A stretch of DNA of 48,029 bases from a bacterium (GCA_024277675.1 JAJRUS010000110.1:1-48029); one strand, 5' to 3'. Positions 17,423-27,418 are shown, numbered from the stretch's first letter. Notes: generated by a model not told the origin, from the sequence alone. Made by a program: numbers and translations.

Positions 17423-19372
17423 ATGGGCAAAGTAATTGGAATTGATTTAGGCACCACCAACTCCTGTGTGGCGGTGATGGAGGGGAGTGAACCCAAGGTT
17501 ATAGCCAATGCCGAGGGAAATCGTACCACCCCTTCGGTGGTAGCTATTAATAAGGACGGGGATTGGTTGGTAGGCCAGGTAGCTAAGCGTCAGGCGATTA
17601 CCAACCCCAGCAATACGGTGTTTTCTACTAAGCGCCTCATAGGCCGGCGTCTTGATTCTCATGAGGTTAGCGAAGCCCGGAAGCATATACCCTATAAAAT
17701 AGTTAAGGCGGAAAATAACGGTTGTCTCATTCATATTGCGGGCAAAGATTATAGCCTGCCGGAGATTTCTGCCAAAATACTACAGAAAATGAAACAGACA
17801 GCGGAGGATTATCTGGGGGAAAAGGTTACCGATGCGGTAGTTACTGTGCCGGCCTATTTTAATGACAGCCAGCGCCAGGCTACCAAAGATGCAGGGGCGG
17901 TGGCTGGTTTAAATGTGCTTAGAATAATTAATGAACCAACGGCGGCATCGCTGGCGTATGGGCTGGACAAGAAGAAAGATGAGCGTATCGCCGTATATGA
18001 TCTGGGCGGCGGGACCTTTGATGTTTCCATCCTGGAATTGGGTGATGGGGTGTTTGAAGTAAAATCCACTAATGGCAATACCTACCTGGGTGGAGATGAT
18101 TTCGATGAGCGCATTATTAATTGGCTGGCCGATGAGTTCAAAAAGGAACAAGGTTTCGACCTGCGCCAGGATAAAATGGCGTTGCAACGCTTAAAAGAAG
18201 CCGCCGAAAAAGCCAAGTGTGAGTTGTCTTCTTCCCCTACTACCGAGATAAATTTGCCGTTTATTACTGCAGATGCCAGCGGCCCCAAGCATTTAAACAT
18301 TACGCTGACCCGGTCCAAGCTTGAGCAATTGGTGGACGACCTGATTAAAAAGACGATTGAGCCTTGCAAAAAGGCATTAGCGGATGCCAAGCTTACGGTA
18401 AATGACATCGACGAGGTGATTTTAGTGGGTGGGGCTACCCGGATGCCTAAGGTTCAGGAGACGGTGAAAAACTTTTTCAAAAAAGAATTGCATCGGGGAG
18501 TGAATCCGGATGAAGTAGTAGCGGTAGGGGCTGCCATTCAGGGCGGGGTGCTCAAAGGCGATGTCAAGGATGTGCTGCTATTGGATGTAACCCCGCTTTC
18601 GCTGGGTATCGAAACCCTGGGTGGGGTGTTTACCAAGCTGATTGAAAGCAATACCACTATTCCTACCAAAAAGAGCCAGACCTTCTCTACTGCGGCCGAC
18701 AATCAACCTGCAGTAAGTATCAATGTATTACAAGGCGAGCGGGAAATGGCGGCCTATAATAAATCATTGGGGCGTTTTGAGCTGGTGGGGATTCCGCCGG
18801 CCCCCCGCGGAGTACCTCAAATTGAGGTAACCTTTGACATTGACGCTAATGGGATTGTGCATGTGTCGGCTAAGGATTTGGGTACCGGTAAAGAGCAGGC
18901 GATTAAAATTACTGCATCTTCCGGTCTTTCCAAAGAAGAAATCGAACGGATGAAAAAGGAAGCCGAAGCCCATGCCGAAGATGATAAACGTGCTAAAGAA
19001 CTGGCGGAAGCGAAAAATCAGGCGGATACGCTGGTCTATTCCACTGAAAGTACGCTGAAGGAGCATGACGACAAGCTGGATGCGGCTGATAAGGAGAAAA
19101 TCAAGGACGCTATGGAGAAGCTTAAAAAAGCCATGGAAGGTGATGATGTGTCGGCCATAAAAACGGCTATGGAAGAATTGACCCAGGCTTCCCATAAACT
19201 GGCCGAGGCCATGTATGCCAAAGCGGCTGCCGCCGGGGCGGAAGCTCAGGCAGCGGGAGCGGGAGCCGCAGCCGCAGGTAGTAGTGATACAGCCACTGAA
19301 ACGGCGGCCTCCGCCAAGCCGGAGGATGTGGTAGATGCCGACTTTGAAGTTTCCGATGAGGATAAGCCATAA
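17423..19372 (+). CDS. dnaK: Chaperone DnaK (Hsp70)
   Basis: 649-aa Hsp70. The ATPase domain begins [16 protein letters not shown], with [13 protein letters not shown] and [10 protein letters not shown]. The substrate domain contains [20 protein letters not shown]. The tail is Ala-rich and ends [15 protein letters not shown], close to the standard EEVD-like acidic end. It is controlled from the CIRCE promoter with hrcA and grpE. The usual next gene, dnaJ, does not follow; a terminator comes 40 bases after the stop. Confidence 0.99.
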   Translation: MGKVIGIDLGTTNSCVAVMEGSEPKVIANAEGNRTTPSVVAINKDGDWLVGQVAKRQAITNPSNTVFSTKRLIGRRLDSHEVSEARKHIPYKIVKAENNGCLIHIAGKDYSLPEISAKILQKMKQTAEDYLGEKVTDAVVTVPAYFNDSQRQATKDAGAVAGLNVLRIINEPTAASLAYGLDKKKDERIAVYDLGGGTFDVSILELGDGVFEVKSTNGNTYLGGDDFDERIINWLADEFKKEQGFDLRQDKMALQRLKEAAEKAKCELSSSPTTEINLPFITADASGPKHLNITLTRSKLEQLVDDLIKKTIEPCKKALADAKLTVNDIDEVILVGGATRMPKVQETVKNFFKKELHRGVNPDEVVAVGAAIQGGVLKGDVKDVLLLDVTPLSLGIETLGGVFTKLIESNTTIPTKKSQTFSTAADNQPAVSINVLQGEREMAAYNKSLGRFELVGIPPAPRGVPQIEVTFDIDANGIVHVSAKDLGTGKEQAIKITASSGLSKEEIERMKKEAEAHAEDDKRAKELAEAKNQADTLVYSTESTLKEHDDKLDAADKEKIKDAMEKLKKAMEGDDVSAIKTAMEELTQASHKLAEAMYAKAAAAGAEAQAAGAGAAAAGSSDTATETAASAKPEDVVDADFEVSDEDKP

Positions 19373-19414
19373 GGTTCCCGTAGATCCGGGTTTGATATTT
19401 AATTGTTGGTTTGA

Positions 19415-19450
19415 CGGCTGCTTGTGTTTACGATAAGCAGCCGTTTTTGT
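19415..19450 (+). terminator. Intrinsic terminator after dnaK
   Basis: Perfect 9-bp stem CGGCTGCTT/AAGCAGCCG (19415-19423, 19435-19443), 11-base loop, followed by TTTTTGTT. It closes the heat-shock operon. Confidence 0.9.
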
Positions 19451-19498
19451 TATGTATAGGATTTACCATACATATGAGCAGCCGCCTTGGGCTTATTG

Positions 19499-19570
19499 GG
19501 GTCATTGACCCGTAGGCCAGAGGCGACCGTTCGGTATGAATGTTTAACTAGAAAGGGGTCACTGACCCCT
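19499..19570. repeat. Two GGGTCAnTGACCC palindromes upstream of rsmE
   Basis: GGGTCATTGACCC at 19499-19511 and the longer AGGGGTCACTGACCCCT at 19554-19570, centres 57 bases apart; the second ends 17 bases before the rsmE start. They are possible operator half-sites for an unidentified regulator. Alternatively the second could form a small RNA hairpin. Confidence 0.45.
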
Positions 19571-19587
19571 GCCTGGCAGGAGACGAT

Positions 19588-20322
19588 ATGCCTCGTTTTT
19601 ATGTTCAGCCGCAACAGATGAGCCGGGATAAGGTAGTAATCGTTGGCTCGCAGGCGCATCATATTGCCAATGTATTGCGCTTGAAAGCAGGGGACAAGCT
19701 TAGCCTGTTTGATGGTACCGGGTACGAATACCAGTCGCAGATCATAATGCTTAAGGCCGGTGAAATAACCGTACAGATAACGGGTAAGTCAAGGCCGGCG
19801 GTTGAATCACCTTTGGAACTAATTTTAGGGCAATCTTTGATTAAGGCGGATAAGCTGGAATTTGTTATTCAGAAGGCTACCGAACTGGGGATATCGCAGC
19901 TTGTTCCACTGAAAACCGCTCGTTCACGGCGTATAAATCCAGCGGGTTTAGCCCGAAAATATGTACGTTGGCAGAATATCGCGATTGAGGCTGCCCGGCA
20001 ATGCGGACGAGTCAAACTTCCCCGAATAGAAAAGCCGTTGGGAGTGGCTGAGTTTTGCGCCGACTTTGAAGCAGTTGAACTGAAGCTGATTTTCTGGGAG
20101 AAACATGGGCAAAGGGTAAGCGCTATACTGAACAGGACAAAACAGGTTAAACAGGTAGCGCTGTTAATAGGGGCTGAAGGAGGGTTCAGCCCGGATGATG
20201 TCAAGCTGGCCCAGGCGCATGGTTTTATTCCGGTGGGTTTAGGCCCTCGTATTTTAAGGACTGAAACAGCGGCGGTTACGGCTTTGTCCTTGATTCAGTA
20301 TCAATTAGGAGATTTAAGTTAA
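19588..20322 (+). CDS. rsmE: 16S rRNA (uracil-1498-N3)-methyltransferase
   Basis: 244-aa SPOUT-class methyltransferase that makes m3U1498 in 16S rRNA. There is an N-terminal PUA-like domain (HHIANVLRLKAGDKLSLFDG) and a C-terminal trefoil-knot SAM site (LLIGAEGGFSPDDV, then GLGPRILRTETAAVTAL). CAGGAG 6 bases ahead supports the ATG at 19588. In many genomes this gene follows dnaJ and prmA in the dnaK cluster; here both intervening genes are absent and a terminator separates it from dnaK. Confidence 0.96.
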   Translation: MPRFYVQPQQMSRDKVVIVGSQAHHIANVLRLKAGDKLSLFDGTGYEYQSQIIMLKAGEITVQITGKSRPAVESPLELILGQSLIKADKLEFVIQKATELGISQLVPLKTARSRRINPAGLARKYVRWQNIAIEAARQCGRVKLPRIEKPLGVAEFCADFEAVELKLIFWEKHGQRVSAILNRTKQVKQVALLIGAEGGFSPDDVKLAQAHGFIPVGLGPRILRTETAAVTALSLIQYQLGDLS

Positions 20323-20334
20323 ACAATTTTGCTG

Positions 20335-20370
20335 AGGGAATATATACCTCAAAAGGTATGTATTCCCTTT
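20335..20370 (+). terminator. Hairpin terminator after rsmE
   Basis: 14-bp stem AGGGAATATATACC/GGTATGTATTCCCT with one G-U pair and a 6-base loop, starting 12 bases after the rsmE stop and followed by a short TTTGTTG run. Confidence 0.65.
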
Positions 20371-20837
20371 GTTGGTGATAAATTGAGAATTTGCTTGTTT
20401 TTTTTAAAAAACATATTGCTTTAGTCTCAAGTTTTGTTATAAATTAAAAGATAGCGTAAGCTTAGTGTTTGTTAATAGAGCATTTGCTGTATTATAAAAC
20501 AACATTAACTCTGAAATGGTAGCATATTAGTACTAAAATAATCATTTGTGCTGAATAGTAGTAACTTAAGCTGTTGTAAATATAATAGTTGGCATTATAA
20601 TTGCTATATAAATGCTATATAAAGCTTTGGTTTTACTGATTTGCCGGCAATGAATAAGGTAGCAGAGAGTAGTGGAAAATAATTTTTTAGTTGACATTGA
20701 ATATCCAAATGTAATAGACTTGCCAAAATGTGGAAAATTACCTAACCCATTATTTTTATTGCACTGATTGGGTGTGTATGGTGATATAAGTGGCACTGGC
20801 TTAAGGGTAAGTTAAAGTGGCAAACGAGGGGAGAATT
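20371..20837. other. AT-rich gene-free stretch upstream of the LexA/CI-like gene
   Basis: No gene is seen; the 76-codon minus-strand frame at 20566-20796 has no family features. GC is clearly lower than in the neighbours. It contains an exact tandem pair of TGCTATATAAA (20602-20612, 20613-20623) and a candidate promoter, TTGACA (20691-20696) with TAGACT 18 bases on (20715-20720), pointing to the regulator gene. Confidence 0.5.
20602..20623 (+). repeat. Tandem 11-bp repeat TGCTATATAAA x2
   Basis: Two exact adjacent copies, one helical turn each, about 215 bases upstream of the regulator start. This could be an operator or a chance AT-rich duplication. Confidence 0.4.
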
Positions 20838-21569
20838 ATGGATTCATTGGGCAGAAGAATTAGGAAGTTCAGAGAATATAAGGGATTATCCCAAAGCGAG
20901 ATGGAGAAGATAACCGGTATAAAGCGTGAATATTTATCCAAAATAGAAACGGATGATCTTAAGAATCCAACTTATCTTACCCTGCTTAAAATTTCCAAAG
21001 GTTTAGGGATAAGCATTGCTGAATTACTGCAGACGGCGCAATCGGTGACTGCCAAGCAAGAGCCGGTAATCGAAGTAGTCTCCAGCCTGAAGCAGGATAA
21101 GCGGTTGAAACAGGGGGTAGAGGCGGGTAAGTATGTAGCGGTACCCATCATCAATGCTGAAATAGCCGCCGGGATTCCTACTTATATAACTGAGGGGAAT
21201 ATTGAGGATTATGCTCTTATATTCTCCAGTTGTATTAAACCCACTACCGATTTTCATCGCTATCGCTGTGTCTGGGTTCAAAAGAATAGTCGCAGTATGT
21301 CCCCGGTGATTGAGCCGGGCTCTTTAGTCTGTATTGATTCCTATCAACGCGATCCCACTTTGCTTGGTAATAAAATTGTGGCTTTGCGGGAGGAGGATGG
21401 CGGCTGTACTATTAGAAGACTTAGACTGGAGAAGAATTACTTAATGGGTATTCCGGAAAATATAAGGGAATATAATCCGGTAATATTTACCTATAACAGG
21501 AAAAGGGCCGGTGAAAAGAATCCGGTAGTAGGCAAGGTTGTCTGGTATTGGAATGTAATTGATGATTGA
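20838..21569 (+). CDS. XRE-family regulator with LexA/CI-like S24 domain, catalytic Lys replaced
   Basis: 243-aa protein. Residues 1-65 are a Cro/CI-type helix-turn-helix (IRKFREYKGLSQSEMEKITG, YLSKIE). Residues about 100-243 match the LexA/CI dimerisation-autoproteolysis fold. A cleavage-site-like AAG (Ala111-Gly112, EIAAGIP) and the nucleophile Ser153 (SRSMSPVIEPG) are present. The general-base Lys of LexA (VTVKRLK) aligns with Arg193 (CTIRRLRL), which should impair self-cleavage. It could be a non-cleaving stress regulator or a phage-derived repressor. I chose the ATG at 20838 because GAGGGGAG lies 5 bases upstream; a GTG at 20817 is in frame but poorly placed. It stands alone behind a long AT-rich region and before a terminator. 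Confidence 0.82.
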   Translation: MDSLGRRIRKFREYKGLSQSEMEKITGIKREYLSKIETDDLKNPTYLTLLKISKGLGISIAELLQTAQSVTAKQEPVIEVVSSLKQDKRLKQGVEAGKYVAVPIINAEIAAGIPTYITEGNIEDYALIFSSCIKPTTDFHRYRCVWVQKNSRSMSPVIEPGSLVCIDSYQRDPTLLGNKIVALREEDGGCTIRRLRLEKNYLMGIPENIREYNPVIFTYNRKRAGEKNPVVGKVVWYWNVIDD

Positions 21570-21623
21570 TAGCGTTATTGGTTGAAAAAGTAATATATCC
21601 CCCCTATCGGTTTTAAAGTTAAG

Positions 21624-21657
21624 CCTGCTTTGGTGAATTCCAGGGCAGGTTTTTTTG
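21624..21657 (+). terminator. Intrinsic terminator after the regulator gene
   Basis: 10-bp stem CCTGCTTTGG/CCAGGGCAGG (two G-U pairs), loop TGAATT, then seven T residues. Strong terminator. Confidence 0.9.
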
Positions 21658-21707
21658 TGCTATAATACGCCGGGCAGGTCGTTTGTCTGCTGTAACAGGA
21701 GCTTATA

Positions 21708-22472
21708 TTGCAAAAATTTATAGTGGCCGCCATTCAAATGGATATAGTCTCAGGGGATAGCCGGCTAAATCTTGAGCGGGCCAGTGATCTTATAAAACAG
21801 GCCGCAAACGCCGGCGCCCGGATAGTATGTCTGCCGGAGTTATTCAATACGGGTTATGATTATCCAACTATAACCCAACAGGTAGATACCTTGTTTGTCC
21901 AGGCGGTAAGCCGGTTAAGGCAGTTAGCCGGCCGGCATGCATTGTATTTGATTAGCGGCAGTATGGCTGAAAAAGTGGCGGGCCGGATCTACAATACCTG
22001 CTTATTGATAGACCCGCGGGGAGATATTAGCGGGAGGTATCGCAAAATTCATCTTTTCGCTCCGCTGGCTGAGCCGCAGCATTTTACTGCCGGCGAAGAA
22101 TGCGCTGTGTTCAATACTACGCTGGGCGCTTTAGGGATTATGCTGTGTTATGATTTACGCTTTGCTGAACTTAGCGTAAGGCTTGGTTTACAGGGTGCGC
22201 AGTTGATATTTGTGCCCTCGCAGTTTCCCGATCCCCGGCTTCACCACTGGCAGGTATTACTTAAAGCCCGGGCTATCGAAAACCAATTATATGTAATAGG
22301 GGTTAACCGCTGTGGCAGTGACTTACGAAATAGCTATTTCGGCAATTCAATGGCGGTCGATCCTCAAGGAAGGTTAGTGGGCAGTCTGGGGCGATCTGAA
22401 GGGATTCTTCTGGCGGAGATAGATTTAGCCCGGATTGAACTGACCCGTAAAAAACTTTATTATCTTAAGTGA
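21708..22472 (+). CDS. Carbon-nitrogen hydrolase (nitrilase superfamily)
   Basis: 254-aa amidase-type hydrolase with the Glu-Lys-Cys triad: Glu44 (CLPELFNTGY), Lys113 (GRYRKIHLF), Cys147 (IMLCYDLRF). The spacing fits the Nit/omega-amidase or N-carbamoylputrescine-amidase-like branches, which hydrolyse small amides. The exact substrate is not readable. The start is TTG at 21708, preceded by CAGGAG at 7 bases; no in-frame ATG fits the family N-terminus. It is a single gene between a terminator and purH, with a 124-base gap to purH. Confidence 0.88.
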   Translation: MQKFIVAAIQMDIVSGDSRLNLERASDLIKQAANAGARIVCLPELFNTGYDYPTITQQVDTLFVQAVSRLRQLAGRHALYLISGSMAEKVAGRIYNTCLLIDPRGDISGRYRKIHLFAPLAEPQHFTAGEECAVFNTTLGALGIMLCYDLRFAELSVRLGLQGAQLIFVPSQFPDPRLHHWQVLLKARAIENQLYVIGVNRCGSDLRNSYFGNSMAVDPQGRLVGSLGRSEGILLAEIDLARIELTRKKLYYLK

Positions 22473-22596
22473 CAGAAAAATAAACCGTCCATAAAAACGT
22501 CGAGAATTGGATTGCAATTTTATCCTATGTTTGTTAGTATAATTTCATTTCCTGGAAGTTGATTGTTGAAACTGGTTTTGTATTCGGAGGTTTAAG

Positions 22597-24171
22597 ATGG
22601 CAGAGATAAAAAGGGCATTAATCAGCGTTTCCGACAAGACAGGGGTGGCTGAATTTGCTAAGGGTCTGGTTGATTTAGGAGTGGAAATAATTTCTACCGG
22701 AGGAACCGCCGAGTTACTTAAACAGCAAGGGGTGACGGTAAAAAAGGTATCGGAAGTAACCAAGTTTCCTGAAATGTTGGACGGAAGGGTAAAAACCTTG
22801 CATCCGGCCGTCCATGGAGGTATATTAGCCCGGCGTGATCGACCGCAACATATGCAGGCACTTGCAGCACAGGGGATTACCCCGATAGATATTATAGTGG
22901 TAAATTTGTATCCATTTCAGAAAAAGGTGGCTGACCCGGCGGTGGTTTTTGAGGATGCAATTGAGAATATAGATATTGGCGGTCCAACCATGATTCGTTC
23001 GGCGGCTAAGAATTTTCAAGATGTGGCGGTGGTAGTCAGCCCGGCCGACTATGCTGACATTTTAGCTGAAATGAAGGCCAACGAAGGCAACTTAAGTTTA
23101 AAGACCAAATTTGAGTTAGCTCGCAAGACATTTCGGCATACGGCCGATTATGATCAGGCTATCAGTAATTATCTGGAAAAAATAGAAGCGGTTGATGACA
23201 AATTTACTAAAGTTGAATCAACCTTTCCGGCGGTTTTGCGTTTGGGTTTAAAAAAGATACAGGGATTGCGCTATGGGGAGAACCCACATCAGCAGGCGGC
23301 ATTTTACCGGGAATTGGGTTGGGAGGGGCCTGGGGTGGCTACTGCCCGGCAACTTCAGGGCAAGGAGCTTTCCTTCAATAACATATTGGACCTGGATGCT
23401 GCATATCAATTAGCCTGGGACTTTAAGGAATCGGTAGCCATAGTTATTAAGCATACAAATCCATGTGGAGTGGCGGTGGCCGATGGTTTGTCGGATGCTT
23501 ATTGCCGGGCGCGGGAGACGGACCCGGTGTCTGCATTCGGGAGTGTATTGGGGTTTAACCGGGTGGTGGACTCAGAGACGGCGGTGGAAATTGTCTCAAC
23601 CTTTGTAGAGGCGGTAATCGCTCCCGGATTTGATCCCAGCGCTTTGGATATTTTGCAGACCAAGTCAAACTTAAGACTGCTGGCGGCTCCCGGGCCACAG
23701 TCTCAGACGAAAATGGGCTGGGACTTAAAGCGGGTATTGGGAGGGGTGTTGGTTCAGGATAGGGATGCTCATGAGCTGGATCAGCAAGCATGTAAGGTAG
23801 TCACCAAGCGGCAGCCCACCAAAGCAGAATGGAAAGCAATGACTTTTGGCTGGAAGGTTTGTAAGCATGTAAAATCCAATGCAATTATATTTGCCAGCCA
23901 GAACCAAACGGTGGGTATTGGCGCCGGCCAGATGAGCCGGGTGGATTCATCGAGGCTGGCGGTTATGAAGGCCAGGATTCCCATTAAGGGTACAGTGGTG
24001 GCCTCGGATGCCTTTTTCCCATTCAAAGACGGAATAGATGCGGCAGCGGAAGCCGGAGCTACTGCGATTATTCAACCCGGTGGTTCGCTGAGGGATGAAG
24101 AGGTAATACAGGCTGCCGATGAGCATGGGCTGGCCATGGTATTTACCGGGATAAGACACTTCAAGCATTGA
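22597..24171 (+). CDS. purH: Bifunctional AICAR formyltransferase / IMP cyclohydrolase
   Basis: 524 aa, the last two steps of purine synthesis. The N-terminal MGS-like IMP cyclohydrolase ([35 protein letters not shown]) is followed by the AICAR transformylase domain ([35 protein letters not shown]). CGGAGG 6 bases ahead supports the ATG. A TATAAT at 22538-22543 may be a -10 box, but no convincing -35 is visible. The next gene starts 15 bases after the stop, so the unrelated secreted transglutaminase-fold protein is probably read from the same transcript. Confidence 0.98.
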   Translation: MAEIKRALISVSDKTGVAEFAKGLVDLGVEIISTGGTAELLKQQGVTVKKVSEVTKFPEMLDGRVKTLHPAVHGGILARRDRPQHMQALAAQGITPIDIIVVNLYPFQKKVADPAVVFEDAIENIDIGGPTMIRSAAKNFQDVAVVVSPADYADILAEMKANEGNLSLKTKFELARKTFRHTADYDQAISNYLEKIEAVDDKFTKVESTFPAVLRLGLKKIQGLRYGENPHQQAAFYRELGWEGPGVATARQLQGKELSFNNILDLDAAYQLAWDFKESVAIVIKHTNPCGVAVADGLSDAYCRARETDPVSAFGSVLGFNRVVDSETAVEIVSTFVEAVIAPGFDPSALDILQTKSNLRLLAAPGPQSQTKMGWDLKRVLGGVLVQDRDAHELDQQACKVVTKRQPTKAEWKAMTFGWKVCKHVKSNAIIFASQNQTVGIGAGQMSRVDSSRLAVMKARIPIKGTVVASDAFFPFKDGIDAAAEAGATAIIQPGGSLRDEEVIQAADEHGLAMVFTGIRHFKH

Positions 24172-24186
24172 CGAGGGGTTAAGGTC

Positions 24187-26679
24187 ATGTATCGTAGGAC
24201 GAAGGTTAAATTATGGCTGTTATTATTGGGGATGTTACTGAGCCTGGTTTTTATTAAGCCGGGCAGTTGTTATACCGTTTCATCTTCGCTGCGCCAGGGG
24301 GCTCGTGACCTGGATCGGGATCTGGGCCAATTGGGGCGGACGCTGGCTGATATGGAGCGGGATATTAGCTCACAGGAGGCAGTTACCACCCACTTGGAAA
24401 AGCTGGATAAGACCATGAATCATCTCGGTCAGGCAGCCCGGCAGGTCAGAGATGGATTTGCCGCTTTTTCAGAAAGGCTTCCGGTAATATTAAAAGATAA
24501 AGCATTGCAGCAGTTAGCAAGGCGTCGACAGGCCGGGGCCGAGGCTGATTTTGAACAACGCTGGACGCAGTTATCCGCTTTAATCGCTCAGTTAACCCAG
24601 CTTAAACAAGCGCCGGAAACGGAACAATTAGCTATTATAAAAGCATGCCGGCAAGCCTTGGGAAAACTTATTGTCAGCCAGCACAACCCCTTGAATGTCA
24701 GTAACCTGCCGCTTAAAGGGGTGAGTTGGGAGGATAATTCGTCGCCAAAGATTATGCTGCCCGCACTCAGTGTGCTGCCCACTGCTGAAGATGTGGCCTC
24801 TGATCCGAATACCGCTTTTGATTCCTCAATAAAAAAGCTGGCCAAAGAATTGGATTATGATCCGCAGAAAATGTATGGCTGGGTTAAAGCCAACATCCAA
24901 TATTTGCCCCTGTTCGGTTCTATAAAAGGAGCGCAGCGTTGCTTCTGGGATCGTGAAGGCACTGATTTTGATCAGGCGGCTTTGTTGATTGAGCTACTTA
25001 GAGCGGCCAAGATACCGGCCCGCTATGTTTATGGAACCATGAGCCTGTCGTCGGAGGCTGCCGCCAAATGGCTGGGAGTGGATGAACCACAGGCGGCTCA
25101 GGCCATCCTGCAGCGGGGAGGAATTCCTTATCAGGCCGGGCTGATAGAGCGGGTATGGGTTAAAGCGTATCTGGATAATACCTGGATTGAGTTTGACCCG
25201 GCTTTTAAACGCGTTAGCTGGAAAAATGATACTGAAAATAATGCAGCGCCTTCCTGGATGAAGCTTGTCGATGATGAGCGAGAGCCGTTGCAGACCGCCC
25301 TTGGAATATCATTACCTGCCGTTGATTCATTGAAAGAGGGTCCACCGAGCCTAATGATTGAGCCGGAAGAAGATGATTCAACCAGCACGCTGGCCGCATC
25401 AATAACGGCAAGAGAGTGGGAGGCGACTAAAATTCCGGCAGAGTTTCAGTATTGGGTGAAAGTAGAATTAAATACAGCCCAGGGTACCAACTCATGCAGT
25501 TCAAGGCAACTGAGCATGGCTCAAGTGTTGGCCCGACCTTTAAGCTTGCTTTATTTACCGATAGATACTCAAGAAGCCAAGATATTAGAGGCCTTAACCC
25601 TGCAACTGGCGGATGAGGTCGATGCTAAGTCGGGGAAGATCGGGTATATGCCGGGATATCTGGTTAAGGTCAGGCCGCATTTACTGCTGGGAGATGAGAT
25701 TATAGCCAAGGGAGAGCCTGTTTATCTGGGTACTCCGCAGTACCTATCCGTGAGCTTTAAATCACCTTTATCATCCATCACTCCGCTGAAGCACTTGGTA
25801 ACGGCAGGAACTTGTGCCACTTTAGGCTTGAATATGGGTGGTATAACATTGGAGTCACTCAATAGCCTGGAAGCTGAACCGGCCTCTGCCGGTAGTCTGG
25901 TTCAACGACTGAAGAACTATGTGGCCGAGCTCTGGAATGAAGAGTTAGGCCTGGGGGTGTTTAAGCATACCGCCCTGGCCTATCATCAACAGAATGGCCA
26001 ACTCATCAGGTTACTATCCCAAAACAATGAGGTGCGGGCGGTGCCCTTTATGGGTGAGGCATTGGTATCTCAGGCGGCAATGGTTAACTACGCTTTTGAT
26101 ATACCGGTTTTTTTCTATTATAGCGGGGTGAACTTTGATTTACAACGCAACAGCTTTGTAATTACCCCGTTGACGGATAGTTCAACCGCCGCCAACCAGT
26201 TTTTGGCTCAGGTGGGAACCTACGGCTCTATGCTGGAGCATCGGGTGCTGGAGCAGATTGAGGATGAACGGCTGGTAAACGCTGAGGCGGTTTCGGCGGT
26301 AAAAGCCTTAATGATTGCCCAGCGCCAGGATATTCCGCTGTTTCATATAACCGCTGAAAATAGTGACCAGATATGGCCCAAGCTTCAGTTAAACCAAACC
26401 ATTCTCCAGGATATTGAAGCCGCCGTATCCCGAGGCTATGAGGTAACTACTTCCCAGCGTGAGGTTAAACTCAATGATTGGCAGGGAGTGGGTTATGTTG
26501 TCTGGGATACGGAAGCCGATGCCGGGGCATATTTAATCAACGGCGGCCTGGCCGGTAGTTTTGCAGGAACCGGCGGGGCTACTACTTCAATTACCGGGTC
26601 ATTGCCCAGGAGTTTTTGGGGTAAATTAATTGTAATTATCCTCATCTTGGCGGTGGTGCTTGTTTTGGCGGCTATGTAG
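24187..26679 (+). CDS. Secreted transglutaminase-fold protein lacking catalytic Cys and His
   Basis: 830 aa. The layout is an N-terminal signal peptide (1 to about 28), a helical coiled-coil-like region (35-165), a transglutaminase-like domain (about 215-345), a long C-terminal part I do not recognise, and a final membrane helix ([16 protein letters not shown], near 812-828). In the transglutaminase core [26 protein letters not shown], the catalytic Cys position is Asp260. The His position (normally EHVWVEAY) is Arg322 in ERVWVKAY, while Asp337 (FDPAFK) is kept. A family of large bacterial proteins with DFDQA in place of the Cys is known to me, but the additional His loss argues for a binding rather than an enzymatic role. 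GAGGGGTTAAGGTC precedes the ATG. It is followed by two small genes that look co-transcribed. Confidence 0.8.
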   Translation: MYRRTKVKLWLLLLGMLLSLVFIKPGSCYTVSSSLRQGARDLDRDLGQLGRTLADMERDISSQEAVTTHLEKLDKTMNHLGQAARQVRDGFAAFSERLPVILKDKALQQLARRRQAGAEADFEQRWTQLSALIAQLTQLKQAPETEQLAIIKACRQALGKLIVSQHNPLNVSNLPLKGVSWEDNSSPKIMLPALSVLPTAEDVASDPNTAFDSSIKKLAKELDYDPQKMYGWVKANIQYLPLFGSIKGAQRCFWDREGTDFDQAALLIELLRAAKIPARYVYGTMSLSSEAAAKWLGVDEPQAAQAILQRGGIPYQAGLIERVWVKAYLDNTWIEFDPAFKRVSWKNDTENNAAPSWMKLVDDEREPLQTALGISLPAVDSLKEGPPSLMIEPEEDDSTSTLAASITAREWEATKIPAEFQYWVKVELNTAQGTNSCSSRQLSMAQVLARPLSLLYLPIDTQEAKILEALTLQLADEVDAKSGKIGYMPGYLVKVRPHLLLGDEIIAKGEPVYLGTPQYLSVSFKSPLSSITPLKHLVTAGTCATLGLNMGGITLESLNSLEAEPASAGSLVQRLKNYVAELWNEELGLGVFKHTALAYHQQNGQLIRLLSQNNEVRAVPFMGEALVSQAAMVNYAFDIPVFFYYSGVNFDLQRNSFVITPLTDSSTAANQFLAQVGTYGSMLEHRVLEQIEDERLVNAEAVSAVKALMIAQRQDIPLFHITAENSDQIWPKLQLNQTILQDIEAAVSRGYEVTTSQREVKLNDWQGVGYVVWDTEADAGAYLINGGLAGSFAGTGGATTSITGSLPRSFWGKLIVIILILAVVLVLAAM

Positions 26680-26683
26680 CGCT

Positions 26684-26980
26684 ATGGAGTTAGCCGAGAT
26701 ACAATTGATAGATGTCTTAGAGCGAGCGCTTTTAAAAAAGCAGCGGGCGATTAATGTTCAGCTTAAGACAGTCCAAAAACACGAAAATAAGCTGACTAAA
26801 GCGTTACTGAAAGAGCAAAAAAGGCAAGCGGCTAAAGATGAAAACAGAACAAATCCTGCTGTAATCCGGTATAAGGCAGATGTCGAAAAACAAAACATAA
26901 CAAAAACCCAACTTGAAGAAAAATTAAGCACCATCAAACTTAAAATTATGGAGCTTAAGCAAAGAAAAGCGGCTGTTTAA
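26684..26980 (+). CDS. Small coiled-coil protein of unknown function
   Basis: 98 aa if started at the ATG at 26684 (MELAEIQLIDVLE); an in-frame TTG at 26660 overlapping the previous gene would add 8 residues. It is almost entirely charged helix (Lys/Gln/Glu rich, heptad pattern through about 20-95), so a coiled coil is likely. No Shine-Dalgarno is evident at either start, suggesting translational coupling to the transglutaminase-fold gene, whose stop is 4 bases upstream. No family is recognised. It resembles a cytoplasmic partner or adaptor, but that is a guess. Confidence 0.6.
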   Translation: MELAEIQLIDVLERALLKKQRAINVQLKTVQKHENKLTKALLKEQKRQAAKDENRTNPAVIRYKADVEKQNITKTQLEEKLSTIKLKIMELKQRKAAV

Positions 26981-27032
26981 ATTAGCGGAAGTTTTTATGT
27001 CATGTTACACTTACAAAGAGGAGGTGAAGTAA

Positions 27033-27380
27033 GTGCCGATTTTTGCGGGCTTGATGAAATCTAATTTAATACACTTACTTGGACTTATAGTTTATGGTTT
27101 AGTACTTATTGGTTTGACCGCCCTTGGATATAAAATAATAGCTTCAGTAGTAGGCTTCAAATCGGCTGAAGCCTCCGAAAAACAACATCTTTTTATGGGA
27201 CTTGTTACATTAGGACTAATAATCGGATTTAGTTTGATTATAGCCATTACCAGTTATGAATCATCTCCTGAAGTAGTGCTGGCTTCGGGTGCAAATATAG
27301 TGGGTGCCAGTGGAGGGGGTTGTGGATCAAAAGCCAGGGATGTTTCTTGTGGCGGGGCTGCCCACCCACCTGCTCCTTAA
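27033..27380 (+). CDS. Two-helix membrane protein with Gly/Cys-rich tail
   Basis: 115 aa starting at GTG 27033, which has a perfect AGGAGGTG ribosome-binding site 7 bases ahead. Hydrophobic helices occupy about 11-38 and 52-73. The last 30 residues are low-complexity, GASGGGCGSK then SCGGAAHPPAP, with two cysteines (97 and 106) nine apart. No family is recognised. It could be a small pilin-like or holin-like subunit, or a precursor whose tail is modified or disulfide-bonded. It closes the cluster begun by the transglutaminase-fold protein and has the strongest ribosome-binding site of the three, so it may be the most abundant product. Confidence 0.65.
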   Translation: MPIFAGLMKSNLIHLLGLIVYGLVLIGLTALGYKIIASVVGFKSAEASEKQHLFMGLVTLGLIIGFSLIIAITSYESSPEVVLASGANIVGASGGGCGSKARDVSCGGAAHPPAP

Positions 27381-27391
27381 GGTAAATCCGC

Positions 27392-27418
27392 ACTAACCCC
27401 GGCTGGAACTAACCCCGG
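27392..27418 (+). repeat. ACTAACCCCGG direct repeat, 16-bp period
   Basis: ACTAACCCCGG occurs at 27392-27402 and 27408-27418 in the 98-base gap before galT. The meaning is unknown; it may be chance. Confidence 0.35.

Noticed and set aside
20566-20796. 76-codon minus-strand reading frame
   Set aside because: AT-rich non-coding sequence by composition, no ribosome-binding site and no recognisable product.
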